Shown one piece after another: positions 56,323-64,000 of a DNA stretch of 64,000 nt; within the stretch, counting starts at the first letter, position 1, and the number at the start of each line of letters is the position of its first letter. Both the position numbers and the translations under genes were made by a program. The notes under the pieces are model-generated. The model made no database searches, had not been told where the DNA came from, and saw only the letters and a program-made list of their open reading frames with translations. Source of the DNA: Ureibacillus yapensis (GTDB lineage Bacteria; Bacillota; Bacilli; Bacillales_A; Planococcaceae); the NCBI RefSeq assembly GCF_003515775.1, contig NZ_QWEI01000001.1, forward strand, positions 848,106 to 912,105, written 5' to 3'.

Positions 56323-56417
56323 TGTTTTTCCCCCTATTGTTCTCTCTGCTACCAAGACTCAAATTATGAATTCTACTAATCTATTTTTACTATTCGAAAA
56401 ATTTGAGTTTGTCGATT

Positions 56418-56446
56418 ATATTACACGGCGCTTTCTTGATAGTCAA
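56418..56446 (-). promoter_or_regulatory. Promoter of the ABC transporter operon
   Basis: Minus-strand TTGACT and TAATAT with a 17-bp spacer, about 100 bp before the lipoprotein gene. The short leader leaves no room for a T-box. Confidence 0.7.
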
Positions 56447-56697
56447 CAACATTTGGAATGTTCAGAAATCGTCAAAAATAAATTATAAACTTCAGGAAAG
56501 TAATTTGTCGCTTTAAACCGCTAAAGTAAAGGCTTTTTAGAGAAATTTAATTATATTGATATTTCAACTTAATTGTGAACACTTTTCGACATATATTTCT
56601 GCTGCATAAAAGGTAAGTATTTATTCCCTTTTCTCTTTTAATAGAAATTTGACATGACTAGCAATTTATAATAATATAATTTTCTGTGTTCATTTAC

Positions 56698-56735
56698 CGT
56701 GGTTCGAAACCCTCCCACGAAAAAAAACTAAGGAG
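56698..56735 (+). ncRNA. PreQ1-I riboswitch
   Basis: CGTGG (56698-56702) pairs with CCACG (56715-56719) around a short loop. The A-rich stretch AAAAAAAACTAAGG that follows is the conserved 3' part and contains the ribosome binding site. This is the class I preQ1 aptamer layout with direct sequestration of the AAGGAG site. It precedes queT, the expected target. Confidence 0.88.
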
Positions 56736-56745
56736 TTATGTATAT

Positions 56746-57228
56746 ATGAAAGTAAAATTTATGGCAACAACGGCGATTATTGCTGCTCTTTATATAGCTG
56801 TAACAATGTTAGTTGCACCATTTGGATTCACGCAAATTCAATTCCGCGTTTCCGAGATGTTTAATCATCTGGTTGCATTCAATCCTCGCTATATGCTGGG
56901 AATCGTAATTGGGGTATTTATTGCCAACCTTTACTCGCCGCTTGGTCCTTATGATCTTGTGTTTGGCGTCGGCCATTCCATCATCACGCTTGCAATCTTT
57001 ATTATGATTTGCAAATTCGTGAAAAACATTTGGCTGCGCTTAATCATCAATACTTTTTTATTCACGTTTACTATGTTCATCATCGCGTTTGAATTGAACC
57101 TGGCATTGGAACTTCCATTTTTATGGACGTGGCTGACATGCGCTGTTGGTGAATTTGTTGTATTGGCAGTTGGGATACCGATTATGCAACTGTTGAATAA
57201 GCGATTAAATTTCAAAGATCTAATCTAA
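56746..57228 (+). CDS. queT: Queuosine precursor transporter QueT
   Basis: 160 residues with five or six membrane helices. This is the QueT S-component of an energy-coupling (ECF) importer for preQ0/preQ1 or a related queuosine precursor. Motifs are TTAIIAALYIAVTMLVAPFG, the QIQFRVSEMFNHLVAFNP segment and GVFIANLYSPLGPYDLVFGVGHS. The preQ1-I riboswitch directly upstream fixes the substrate class. The ATG at 56746 lies about 11 bases from AAGGAG; a tiny ATG-TAT-ATA-TGA frame overlaps it. Confidence 0.93.
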   Translation: MKVKFMATTAIIAALYIAVTMLVAPFGFTQIQFRVSEMFNHLVAFNPRYMLGIVIGVFIANLYSPLGPYDLVFGVGHSIITLAIFIMICKFVKNIWLRLIINTFLFTFTMFIIAFELNLALELPFLWTWLTCAVGEFVVLAVGIPIMQLLNKRLNFKDLI

Positions 57229-57235
57229 TCTTTTC

Positions 57236-57265
57236 AAACCGAGAGCTTTTTAATGCTTCTCGGTT
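57236..57265 (+). terminator. queT terminator
   Basis: AACCGAGAGC and GCTTCTCGGTT pair with a small bulge around an AT-rich loop, followed by TTTTTT. Confidence 0.8.
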
Positions 57266-57331
57266 TTTTTATATAAAATAGGTAGAAACATTGATTGCAG
57301 TCTCTCCTCTCTTTTAATTTTTCTGAATTCA

Positions 57332-57360
57332 TTGACAAGATTAAAAATTACGTCTATAAT
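57332..57360 (+). promoter_or_regulatory. trp operon promoter
   Basis: TTGACA and TATAAT, both perfect, separated by 17 bp, 430 bp before trpD. Confidence 0.9.
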
Positions 57361-57366
57361 TCTACT

Positions 57367-57713
57367 TAACTAATTGTTCGGATACGGTAGCAGGTTGCGG
57401 GAGCGCGACCACCGTTTGAGCAAAGCAGAGTTTAGATGAGTATAGCTGAGACAAATTGATGAATAAGAAGAGTAGCGGTTTTAGTCGCTTAAGAGAGCTA
57501 GTGGTTGGTGGAAACTAGTGCTTCTTGACCGTGAATGGGCCTTATGAGAGCAACTGGCGTGAGTTGGTTGACGTTTTTCCTACGTTACAAGGAAGTGTTT
57601 TCACCCTCAAGTGAAACACGCCAAGGTGGAAGTATGCATTACTTCAACAGAGGTGGCAACGCGGTATTAATCGTCCTCTACAAAGGGATTTTCCTTTTGT
57701 AGGGGATTTTTTT
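57367..57713 (+). ncRNA. Tryptophan T-box leader of the trp operon
   Basis: Stem I motifs GAAGAGTAG (near 57468) and AGAGAG are followed by a specifier candidate TGG (57536-57538) in GTGAATGGGCC, a Trp codon. The T-box AGGTGGCAACGCGG lies at 57651-57664, and the terminator CCTCTACAAAGG/CCTTTTGTAGGGG at 57675-57705 with TTTTTTT after it. Uncharged tRNA-Trp would form the antiterminator with AGAGG/CCTCT. About 100 nt upstream of Stem I contain an additional GC-rich hairpin (57382-57411). Confidence 0.9.
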
Positions 57714-57790
57714 ATTGCCTCCTTCCATAGAATACTTCTTCAAACGAAGTTAATCTAACCTGCTAATAACAAATTTCAGGAGGATAAAAA

Positions 57791-58828
57791 ATGCCAATTC
57801 AAACTTTTGCAAATCGTGTTAGTAAAAACGAAAATCTGACTTATGAACAAATGCTTCAAGCATCGGAATTAATGTTTAATGACGAGACACCCAAAGATGA
57901 AATAGCTGATTTTTTAATCGCATTAAAACTTAAAGGTGAAACGGCCGAAGAAGTTGCAGCCCTTGCCACGGTGATGAAATCTTATGCATTGCCGCTGGAT
58001 CTGCCAGAGGGCAATTACCTTGATAACTGCGGCACTGGCGGGGATGGTTTGAAAACCTTCAACATCAGCACCACATCCGCCTTTGTGTTGGCTGCAAACG
58101 GCGTATCGGTTGTAAAACATGGAAATCGCAAAATTTCGAGCGCTTCCGGCAGCTCGGATGTATTGCAAGCACTTGGCATTCATACGAATTTCACGATTTC
58201 CGATTCAATCGAGTTGTTCAATCAGGAAGGCATTACTTTCCTGTATGCACCGAATGTTCACCCTAAATTGAAACGTATCGGTGAAGTGCGCCGCTCGATC
58301 GGAAAACCAACGATCTTTAATATGGTCGGTCCATTAACAAACCCGGCAAATTTAACAACGCAGCTTGTTGGCATTAATCGACCTGATTTTGTTCGTGATT
58401 ATGCAGAGGTCCTTCATATTTTAGGTCGTAAACGGGCTGTTGTCGTTTCAGGGACACAGGGCATGGATGAAGCTTCCCTGGATCAGGAGAATACGCTTGC
58501 CCTGCTTGAAAATGGCGATATTCATTCTTTTACGGTTGATATGCAAACTCTAGGTTTAACCCCTGCCCCTATTACAGCATTGCGCGGTGGAAATCCAGAT
58601 GAAAATGCCGTTATTTTAAGAGACTTGTTAAACGGAAAACACAGTGCCTATTTTGATGCGGTTTTATTAAACAGCAGTTTAGCCCTGTTTGCTTATGGGA
58701 AAGTAGAGTCTATTCAAGAAGGTGTAGACTTGGCAAGGGAGAGTATTTTGTCAGGAAAAGCATTAGCAAAACTAGAGGCTGTGATTCAGTACAGTCAAGA
58801 CATATTAAAGGAGCGCACACTACAATGA
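57791..58828 (+). CDS. trpD: Anthranilate phosphoribosyltransferase
   Basis: 345 residues. It joins anthranilate to PRPP in tryptophan synthesis. The PRPP loops are DNCGTGGDGLKTFNIST and the KHGNRKISSASGSSDVL segment; NMVGPLTNPA is the anthranilate-side motif. AGGAGG precedes the ATG. It is the first gene of the operon; the expected trpE (anthranilate synthase) is not present between the T-box and trpD. It overlaps trpC by four bases (ATGA). Confidence 0.97.
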   Translation: MPIQTFANRVSKNENLTYEQMLQASELMFNDETPKDEIADFLIALKLKGETAEEVAALATVMKSYALPLDLPEGNYLDNCGTGGDGLKTFNISTTSAFVLAANGVSVVKHGNRKISSASGSSDVLQALGIHTNFTISDSIELFNQEGITFLYAPNVHPKLKRIGEVRRSIGKPTIFNMVGPLTNPANLTTQLVGINRPDFVRDYAEVLHILGRKRAVVVSGTQGMDEASLDQENTLALLENGDIHSFTVDMQTLGLTPAPITALRGGNPDENAVILRDLLNGKHSAYFDAVLLNSSLALFAYGKVESIQEGVDLARESILSGKALAKLEAVIQYSQDILKERTLQ

Positions 58829-59622
58829 CGATTTTGCAAACGATCTTAGATTATAAAGAAACTTTGATTCCTACTCTTTTAAAAAATGAACCGAAATTTA
58901 AAGTCATCCAAAAATCCCGTCCTTCTCTTTACGAGGTGCTGCGAAAAGCGGATTCACTGCAGGTTATTTCGGAAATGAAACGTGCTTCGCCTTCAAAAGG
59001 GCTTATCAATGAAGGCGCCAATCCGATTGAGCAAGCGCGGAAATACGAAGCTGCCGGGGCTGCCTGCATTTCGGTTTTAACAGAAGATAAATATTTTAAA
59101 GGGTCATTTCAGGATTTGGCGGATATTGCAAATACAGTCGATATTCCGATTTTAAATAAAGATTTTATAATTCATGAAGTACAAATTGATTATGCCAAAG
59201 CAGCAGGTGCGTCCGTCATTCTTTTAATTGTCGCTGCCCTTTCCGATGAAAAGCTAAAAGCCTTTTACACGTATGCAAGCGTTTTGGGATTGGATGTTCT
59301 GGTCGAAGTGCATAACGAAGAAGAATTGGACCGTGCCCTTGCCATTCACCCCAAAATTATCGGCGTGAATAACCGTGATTTAAAAACTTTCAACTTGGAT
59401 CTTGCGCAAACCGAAAGATTAGCAGCCAAAATCACGGCTTACGAAGATATTGCCTTTATTAGTGAAAGCGGGATTTGGAACCGGGAAGATGCCCTGCGTG
59501 TGGCAAATGCCGGTGCAAGCGGCATCTTGGTCGGAGAATCTTTAATGCGAAGCGGAAACGTGGAAACGGCGCTTCCAGCCTTGCAAGTTCCTCTATCTTC
59601 CCTTTTAAAGGAAGTGAATTAG
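58825..59622 (+). CDS. trpC: Indole-3-glycerol phosphate synthase
   Basis: 265 residues, (beta/alpha)8 barrel. It closes the indole ring of carboxyphenylaminodeoxyribulose phosphate. Catalytic Glu50 and Lys52 are in ISEMKRASPSKG, followed by the phosphate loops (VNNRDLKTFNLDL, ESGIWNREDALRV). It begins inside the end of trpD (ATGA) and ends one base before trpF, so translation is coupled. Confidence 0.97.
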   Translation: MTILQTILDYKETLIPTLLKNEPKFKVIQKSRPSLYEVLRKADSLQVISEMKRASPSKGLINEGANPIEQARKYEAAGAACISVLTEDKYFKGSFQDLADIANTVDIPILNKDFIIHEVQIDYAKAAGASVILLIVAALSDEKLKAFYTYASVLGLDVLVEVHNEEELDRALAIHPKIIGVNNRDLKTFNLDLAQTERLAAKITAYEDIAFISESGIWNREDALRVANAGASGILVGESLMRSGNVETALPALQVPLSSLLKEVN

Positions 59623-59623
59623 T

Positions 59624-60253
59624 ATGGCAAAAGTCAAAATCTGCGGACTAAAAGAAGAACAACATGTGCAAGCAGCTGTGGAGGCCGGAGCTGCTTGGCT
59701 TGGGTTCATGTTCGCACCGAGTAAAAGGCAAATTTCCATCGAACGCGCAAGTGAGCTTGCCAAATTAGTCCCCTCCCATGTTAAAAAAGTGGGTGTTTTC
59801 GTTAATCCAACAGCTCAGGAAGTTCAAGAGGCGGTCGAGACAGTTGGCCTTGATTATGTTCAATATCACGGCAATGAAGAAGCGGCGTTTATTAAACAAT
59901 TAGGCTTCCCTTCCATCAAAGCTTTTTCAATTCGAAGCTATGAGGATGTGGAAAAAGCCAGCCATTATGATGTGGATTATTACCTGTTTGATGCACCCGG
60001 CACGCAATTCGCGGGCGGCAGCGGCCATGCTTTTGATTGGTCGTTATTGGAGCAGCTTTCCATCTCCAAAAGCAGAGTCATCTTGGCTGGTGGATTGAAT
60101 AGCGGAAATGTCGCCCAGGCCATAGCTCAAGTGGAGCCCTATGGAGTGGATGTATCCAGTGGCGTGGAAAAGGACGGCAGCAAGAATAGCGAGTTGATTA
60201 GACAATTTATACATGCCGCAACATCTGCAGAAAACGTTGAAATAAGACATTGA
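59624..60253 (+). CDS. trpF: Phosphoribosylanthranilate isomerase
   Basis: 209 residues, (beta/alpha)8 barrel. It performs the Amadori rearrangement of phosphoribosylanthranilate. Cys7 in KICGLKEE is the general base, and the partner Asp lies in the LFDAPG segment; the phosphate loop is ILAGGLNSGNV and VDVSSGVEKDG. It is encoded as a single-domain protein, not fused to trpC as in enterobacteria. It stands one base behind trpC. Confidence 0.96.
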   Translation: MAKVKICGLKEEQHVQAAVEAGAAWLGFMFAPSKRQISIERASELAKLVPSHVKKVGVFVNPTAQEVQEAVETVGLDYVQYHGNEEAAFIKQLGFPSIKAFSIRSYEDVEKASHYDVDYYLFDAPGTQFAGGSGHAFDWSLLEQLSISKSRVILAGGLNSGNVAQAIAQVEPYGVDVSSGVEKDGSKNSELIRQFIHAATSAENVEIRH

Positions 60254-60292
60254 CCCCTTTATGCGAGAAGGCGGTTTGAGGAGTGAAAAAGG

Positions 60293-61483
60293 ATGACGAA
60301 CGAAGTAAAAGGACGTTTTGGCCGTTTTGGCGGTCAATTTGTGCCGGAGACATTAATGACAGCACTGCAAGAACTGGATGAAGCTTATGATCAATTAAAT
60401 GAGGATTCTTCCTTTCAAGATGAACTTCGCTATTATCTTAAAAACTATGTAGGCCGCGAAACGCCGCTTTATTTTGCGGAACGTTTAACAAAAGAGTTCG
60501 GCGGTGCGAAAATTTATTTAAAACGCGAAGACCTAAACCATACAGGCGCCCATAAAATTAATAATGCCCTAGGCCAGGCCCTTCTTGCAAAACGGATGGG
60601 CAAAAAGAGAATCGTTGCGGAAACGGGAGCTGGCCAGCATGGTGTCGCTACAGCAACAGCTTGTGCCCTTTTGGACCTAGAATGCATCGTTTACATGGGT
60701 GCGGAAGATGTAAAACGTCAAGCATTGAACGTTTTCCGCATGGAGCTTCTTGGTACAAAAGTGGTCGCTGTCGATAAAGGCTCTGCTACATTAAAAGATG
60801 CCGTGAACGAGGCATTGCGCCATTGGGTGACAAATGTCGATGATACGCATTATATTCTGGGTTCTGCGATGGGTCCTCACCCATTCCCTACGATTGTTCG
60901 CGATTTCCAGCGCATCATTGGCGATGAAACAAAAGCTCAAATTTTAGAAGCAGAACAACGACTTCCCGACGCAGTCGTTGCTTGTATTGGTGGAGGCAGC
61001 AACTCAATCGGCATGTTCTATCCTTTTGTAGAAGACAAGGAGGTAGCATTGTACGGTGTTGAGGCTGCCGGCAAAGGAATCGAAACCGGCAAGCATGCCG
61101 CTGCTATAAACGGCGGGCAAACCGGCGTCCTTCACGGTGCGTATATGCATCTTTTACAAGATGAAAACGGCTTCGTTCAAGAAGCGCATTCGATTTCAGC
61201 CGGCCTTGACTACCCGGGAGTTGGCCCTGAGCATAGCTACCTTCACGATATCGGTCGCGCAACGTATGTTAGTGCTACAGACGAAGAAGCAATTGAAGGC
61301 GTAAAACTGCTTTGCCGTACGGAAGGAATTCTTCCCGCTCTGGAAAGTGCCCACGCCATTTCTTATGCTTCAAAGCTTGCCAAAACAATGACGCCGGATG
61401 AAATCATCGTGATTTGTTTATCCGGCCGCGGTGATAAAGATGTCCATACCATTTCGGAAGCACTTGGAGGTGACCTGGCATGA
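60293..61483 (+). CDS. trpB: Tryptophan synthase beta subunit
   Basis: 396 residues, PLP enzyme that condenses indole and serine. The PLP lysine is Lys88 in [14 protein letters not shown], with [13 protein letters not shown], and the phosphate-binding [10 protein letters not shown] motif. The N-terminus [16 protein letters not shown] is typical of the TrpB1 form that pairs with TrpA. GAGGAGTG precedes the ATG. It overlaps trpA by four bases. Confidence 0.98.
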   Translation: MTNEVKGRFGRFGGQFVPETLMTALQELDEAYDQLNEDSSFQDELRYYLKNYVGRETPLYFAERLTKEFGGAKIYLKREDLNHTGAHKINNALGQALLAKRMGKKRIVAETGAGQHGVATATACALLDLECIVYMGAEDVKRQALNVFRMELLGTKVVAVDKGSATLKDAVNEALRHWVTNVDDTHYILGSAMGPHPFPTIVRDFQRIIGDETKAQILEAEQRLPDAVVACIGGGSNSIGMFYPFVEDKEVALYGVEAAGKGIETGKHAAAINGGQTGVLHGAYMHLLQDENGFVQEAHSISAGLDYPGVGPEHSYLHDIGRATYVSATDEEAIEGVKLLCRTEGILPALESAHAISYASKLAKTMTPDEIIVICLSGRGDKDVHTISEALGGDLA

Positions 61484-62259
61484 GTTTATTGAAAGATGCG
61501 ATTTTATCCGTGACATCTCAAGGCGATAAAGCGTTTATCCCATATATTATGGCCGGAGATGGCGGATTGGAAAAATTAAAGCCGACCATTTTAAAGCTTC
61601 AGCAACTTGGCGTGACGGCAATTGAAGTGGGCATTCCTTTCACCGATCCCGTTGCGGACGGCCCAACGATTGAAAGAGCTGGCGAGCGCGCACTTGCAAA
61701 TGGCACAACTTTGCGAAAAGTCGTCGAAACTTTAAATAGTTTTGCAGATGAAATTACTGTTCCGCTTGTTGCCATGACCTATCTTAATCCGATCTTGGCT
61801 TACGGAGTCGAATCATTTTCCGCTGAGGCAAAAGCAGCGGGCATTCGCGGCGTGATTGTCCCTGACATGCCTTTAGAGGAGCGCGAAATTATTCACCCTA
61901 CTCTTTCCGATGCAGGCATTGACCTTGTCCAACTTGTTTCCCTGACAAGTACACCGGAACGGATGGAGCGTTTGACAAAAGCAAGTGAAGGATTTATTTA
62001 TGCGGTTACGGTGAACGGCATTACCGGTGCACGCTCAAGCTTTGCAAATGAGCTTGAGGAACATTTCAAGAAAATTCAATCCTATACGGACACGCCTGTT
62101 TTAGCGGGATTCGGCATCTCTACTCCTGACCAAGTCAAAAACTTTGGCGCATTTTGCAGCGGCGTAATCGTCGGAAGCAAAATCGTGGATAGCCTAGTGA
62201 ATGAAGACTGGACAACGATTGAGGAGTTAGTAGCTGCTGCAAAAACAGCGGTTGTTTGA
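61480..62259 (+). CDS. trpA: Tryptophan synthase alpha subunit
   Basis: 259 residues, (beta/alpha)8 barrel that releases indole from indoleglycerol phosphate for TrpB. Catalytic Glu49 lies in [15 protein letters not shown], with the paired Asp60 in the same motif; the loop [13 protein letters not shown] and the phosphate site VLAGFGIST are present. The ATGA overlap with trpB keeps the pair in balance. It is the last gene of the operon and is followed by a strong terminator. Confidence 0.97.
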   Translation: MSLLKDAILSVTSQGDKAFIPYIMAGDGGLEKLKPTILKLQQLGVTAIEVGIPFTDPVADGPTIERAGERALANGTTLRKVVETLNSFADEITVPLVAMTYLNPILAYGVESFSAEAKAAGIRGVIVPDMPLEEREIIHPTLSDAGIDLVQLVSLTSTPERMERLTKASEGFIYAVTVNGITGARSSFANELEEHFKKIQSYTDTPVLAGFGISTPDQVKNFGAFCSGVIVGSKIVDSLVNEDWTTIEELVAAAKTAVV

Positions 62260-62301
62260 TAAGTGAATTGAGTGAAGCGAATTCATGCGCTTCCTTTTAA
62301 A

Positions 62302-62342
62302 AAAGCACAAAATCCCCCATTGGTTTGGGATTTTGTGCTTTT
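62302..62342 (+). terminator. trp operon terminator
   Basis: AAAAGCACAAAATCCC and GGGATTTTGTGCTTTT form a 16-bp stem around a 10-base loop, followed by T-rich sequence. Confidence 0.92.
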
Positions 62343-62394
62343 TACTTGCGGTTATTGTTGGAGTTGTTTGGAAACTTGGTTTTAGAACTTTGCT

Positions 62395-62880
62395 AATGGA
62401 GTGTTGCGCTTTGGATTTGCTGGAAACACCGACTTAGATGCTTTCTAATCGAGCGTTTTGATTCGGGCTCGCTGGAAACATTGCTTTAGAAGGCCGCTAA
62501 TCGAGTGTTCTGATTGACACTTTCTAGAAACTCCACTTTAGATGCCTTCTAATCGAGTGCTTCGCTTCCCGTTTGCCTAAAACATTGCTTTAGCTGTTTG
62601 CCAATCGAGTGTTTTGATTCGGAATGCCTTCATAAACAGCTTTAGAAACCTTTTATTCAACCATTTTTACCAAATCTATTTCAAATCGGCGTTTAGACGC
62701 TCCCTATTCGACCGTTTTACCCAAAATCCATTTCAAACCGGCGTTTAGAAGCTCCCTATTCGACCGTTTTATCCAAATCCACTTCAAACAGGCGTTTAGA
62801 CGCTCCCTATTCTACATCTTTTCCCACAACTCACTTCAAAGAAGCTTTTAACCGCTTTCTGTTCTGTTCGCCTGTTTTTC
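62395..62880. repeat. Tandem array, about ten units of 52 bp
   Basis: The phase marker AATCGAGTGTT (or variant, later TATTCGACCGTT) recurs at 62395, 62447, 62499, 62551, 62603, 62655, 62706, 62758, 62809 and 62861. Spacings are 52, 52, 52, 52, 52, 51, 52, 51 and 52. A TTTAGA-type word and an AAAC-type word recur in each unit. The first half and second half use different sequence variants. It lies between the convergent trpA and the epimerase-type dehydrogenase gene. Confidence 0.9.
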
Positions 62881-62900
62881 GGGCTACTCTCTTATCGCTT

Positions 62901-63848
62901 TTACGAAACCTTGCTTAATTTTCTTTTTAATTTCTCCAACATATCCATTGTCATTTTGTCTAAATCGTACGCTGCTTTAAAGCCCCATTCTTCCACGGCT
63001 GCCGAAGAGTCGATGGCGTTAGGCCAGCTGTCTGCAATGGCTTGGCGAGTTGGATCGACTTTATAGTCTATTTTAAAGCTTGGTATATGCTTTTGAATGG
63101 CTGCCGCAATCTGGGAAGGCTCAAAGCTCATCGCCGAAATGTTGAAAGCATTACGATGTTTCAGTTTCGCACTATCCGCTTCCATTAAATCAACGATGGC
63201 TTGCAGCGCATCGGGCATATACATCATATCCATATACGTACCTTCCGCAATATAGGAAGTATAACGGCCTTGTTCCACTGCTTTATAATAAATTTCCACT
63301 GCATAATCCGTTGTTCCGCCACCGGGAGGCGTTACATATGAAATTAAGCCCGGGAATCGAACACCGCGCGTATCCACGCCAAAACGCGTAAAATAATAGT
63401 CGCATAAAAGCTCTCCGGCTACTTTGTTCACACCATACATCGTGGTTGGCCGCTGCAGCGTATCCTGTGGCGTATTGTCCTTCGGTGTAGATGGCCCAAA
63501 AGCGCCAATCGAACTTGGCGTGAAAAATTGCAAATTTAATTCGCGGGCTACTTCGAGTGCGTTCATTAACCCACCCATATTCAAATTCCATGCAAATTGG
63601 GGGTTTTTCTCCGCAGTTGCCGAAAGTAGTGCCGCCATGTGAATCATTGTATCCGCCTCAAACTGCTTGGAAAGTTCAAACATTTTCTTTCCATCTGTCA
63701 CATCCAACAGCTCAAATGGCCCACAAGTTTCTTCCGGCTTGCGGATATCTGTCGCCAATACGTTGTCCTCACCATATAAATTTCGCAATTTCACAATAAG
63801 CTCTGAACCAATTTGGCCTAAAGCACCTGTGACTATTATTTTTTTCAT
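62901..63848 (-). CDS. tdh: SDR-type L-threonine 3-dehydrogenase (NAD-dependent epimerase family)
   Basis: 315 residues, extended short-chain dehydrogenase. The Rossmann motif is GALGQIGSE, and the catalytic Tyr and Lys lie in [10 protein letters not shown]. The loop [20 protein letters not shown] is characteristic of the threonine dehydrogenase branch, which oxidises threonine to 2-amino-3-ketobutyrate. A GGGAGGGG site precedes the ATG at 63848; 24 upstream codons of the open frame are not used. No kbl gene is visible in the window. The general epimerase family includes sugar-nucleotide enzymes, so the assignment is probable rather than certain. 63849-64000 shows nothing further. Confidence 0.85.
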   Translation of the reverse strand: MKKIIVTGALGQIGSELIVKLRNLYGEDNVLATDIRKPEETCGPFELLDVTDGKKMFELSKQFEADTMIHMAALLSATAEKNPQFAWNLNMGGLMNALEVARELNLQFFTPSSIGAFGPSTPKDNTPQDTLQRPTTMYGVNKVAGELLCDYYFTRFGVDTRGVRFPGLISYVTPPGGGTTDYAVEIYYKAVEQGRYTSYIAEGTYMDMMYMPDALQAIVDLMEADSAKLKHRNAFNISAMSFEPSQIAAAIQKHIPSFKIDYKVDPTRQAIADSWPNAIDSSAAVEEWGFKAAYDLDKMTMDMLEKLKRKLSKVS

Positions 63849-64000
63849 ATTCGTCCCCTCCCTTGATGTTAAAAGGCCCCTTTTCCAAATATTATCTGCG
63901 CAAACAAATGTCCTCTCCAAAAATACATAAGAACATTGATAAGACAGCGTTTTAAGTGTTTTTCATTATACTTCGTTTTTTCTTAAAAGACAATACCAAA

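Noticed and set aside
56323-56685. T-box or other riboswitch before the TrpX-like gene
   Set aside because: A good promoter sits at 56418-56446, leaving about 90 nt of leader. No T-box sequence or specifier loop is present.

Overview
The window looks like a chromosomal segment of a low-GC, endospore-forming Gram-positive rod. Gene content and order follow the Bacillus subtilis tdk-rpmE-rho-glpX-murAB-tal-fbaA-spo0F-pyrG-rpoE and argS-speB-ywhD-hemQ-gerQ-ung region. The fused isobutyryl-CoA mutase IcmF, the SLH/CAP surface protein and the Trp T-box operon point to the Planococcaceae (Lysinibacillus/Ureibacillus/Solibacillus type). The genus is an inference. I saw no phage, insertion sequence, CRISPR array, rRNA or tRNA.

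Layout. 1-7.4 kb (minus strand): tdk (cut by the window edge), rpmE, rho, glpX, murA, tal and fba. 7.5-8.4 kb: a decaying 123-bp tandem array between fba and spo0F. 8.5-12.4 kb: spo0F, divergent ywjG, pyrG with a CTP-type attenuator leader, and rpoE. 12.6-24 kb: a small membrane protein, icmF, and a six-gene fatty-acid degradation operon (Fe-S oxidoreductase, thiolase, 3-hydroxyacyl-CoA dehydrogenase, two acyl-CoA dehydrogenases, TetR/FadR) with a FadR-type operator over its promoter. 24-27.4 kb: cobalamin riboswitch, btuC, a btuD-cbiZ fusion and a cobalamin adenosyltransferase, which together could supply the cofactor of IcmF.

27.5-41.5 kb: LysE-type exporter, SLH/CAP protein, argS-ywiB, a divergent stress-gene pair with SigB-like promoters, speB, a class A PBP, ywhD, a tautomerase, an HD phosphohydrolase, a DUF1450 protein and rsfA. 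41.5-50.4 kb: lipL, hemQ, gerQ behind a wrecked cwlJ fragment, DUF423, ywdI, ung, pdxK, yojF-bshB2 and a YjiH-type membrane protein. 50.5-64 kb: ilvA, a NERD protein, a TrpXYZ-like ABC importer, queT under a preQ1 riboswitch, a T-box-controlled trpDCFBA operon without trpE or trpG, and an SDR-type threonine dehydrogenase.

The least explained material is in the intergenic regions. Four gaps between convergent genes (9.6, 36.5, 51.9 and 62.4 kb) hold tandem repeats, each with its own unit sequence. Their periods are about 52 bp in three cases and 82 bp (21+21+21+19) in the fourth, all close to whole numbers of DNA helical turns. At least two of the arrays sit exactly between the facing terminators of the two genes. 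No standard feature class explains them.
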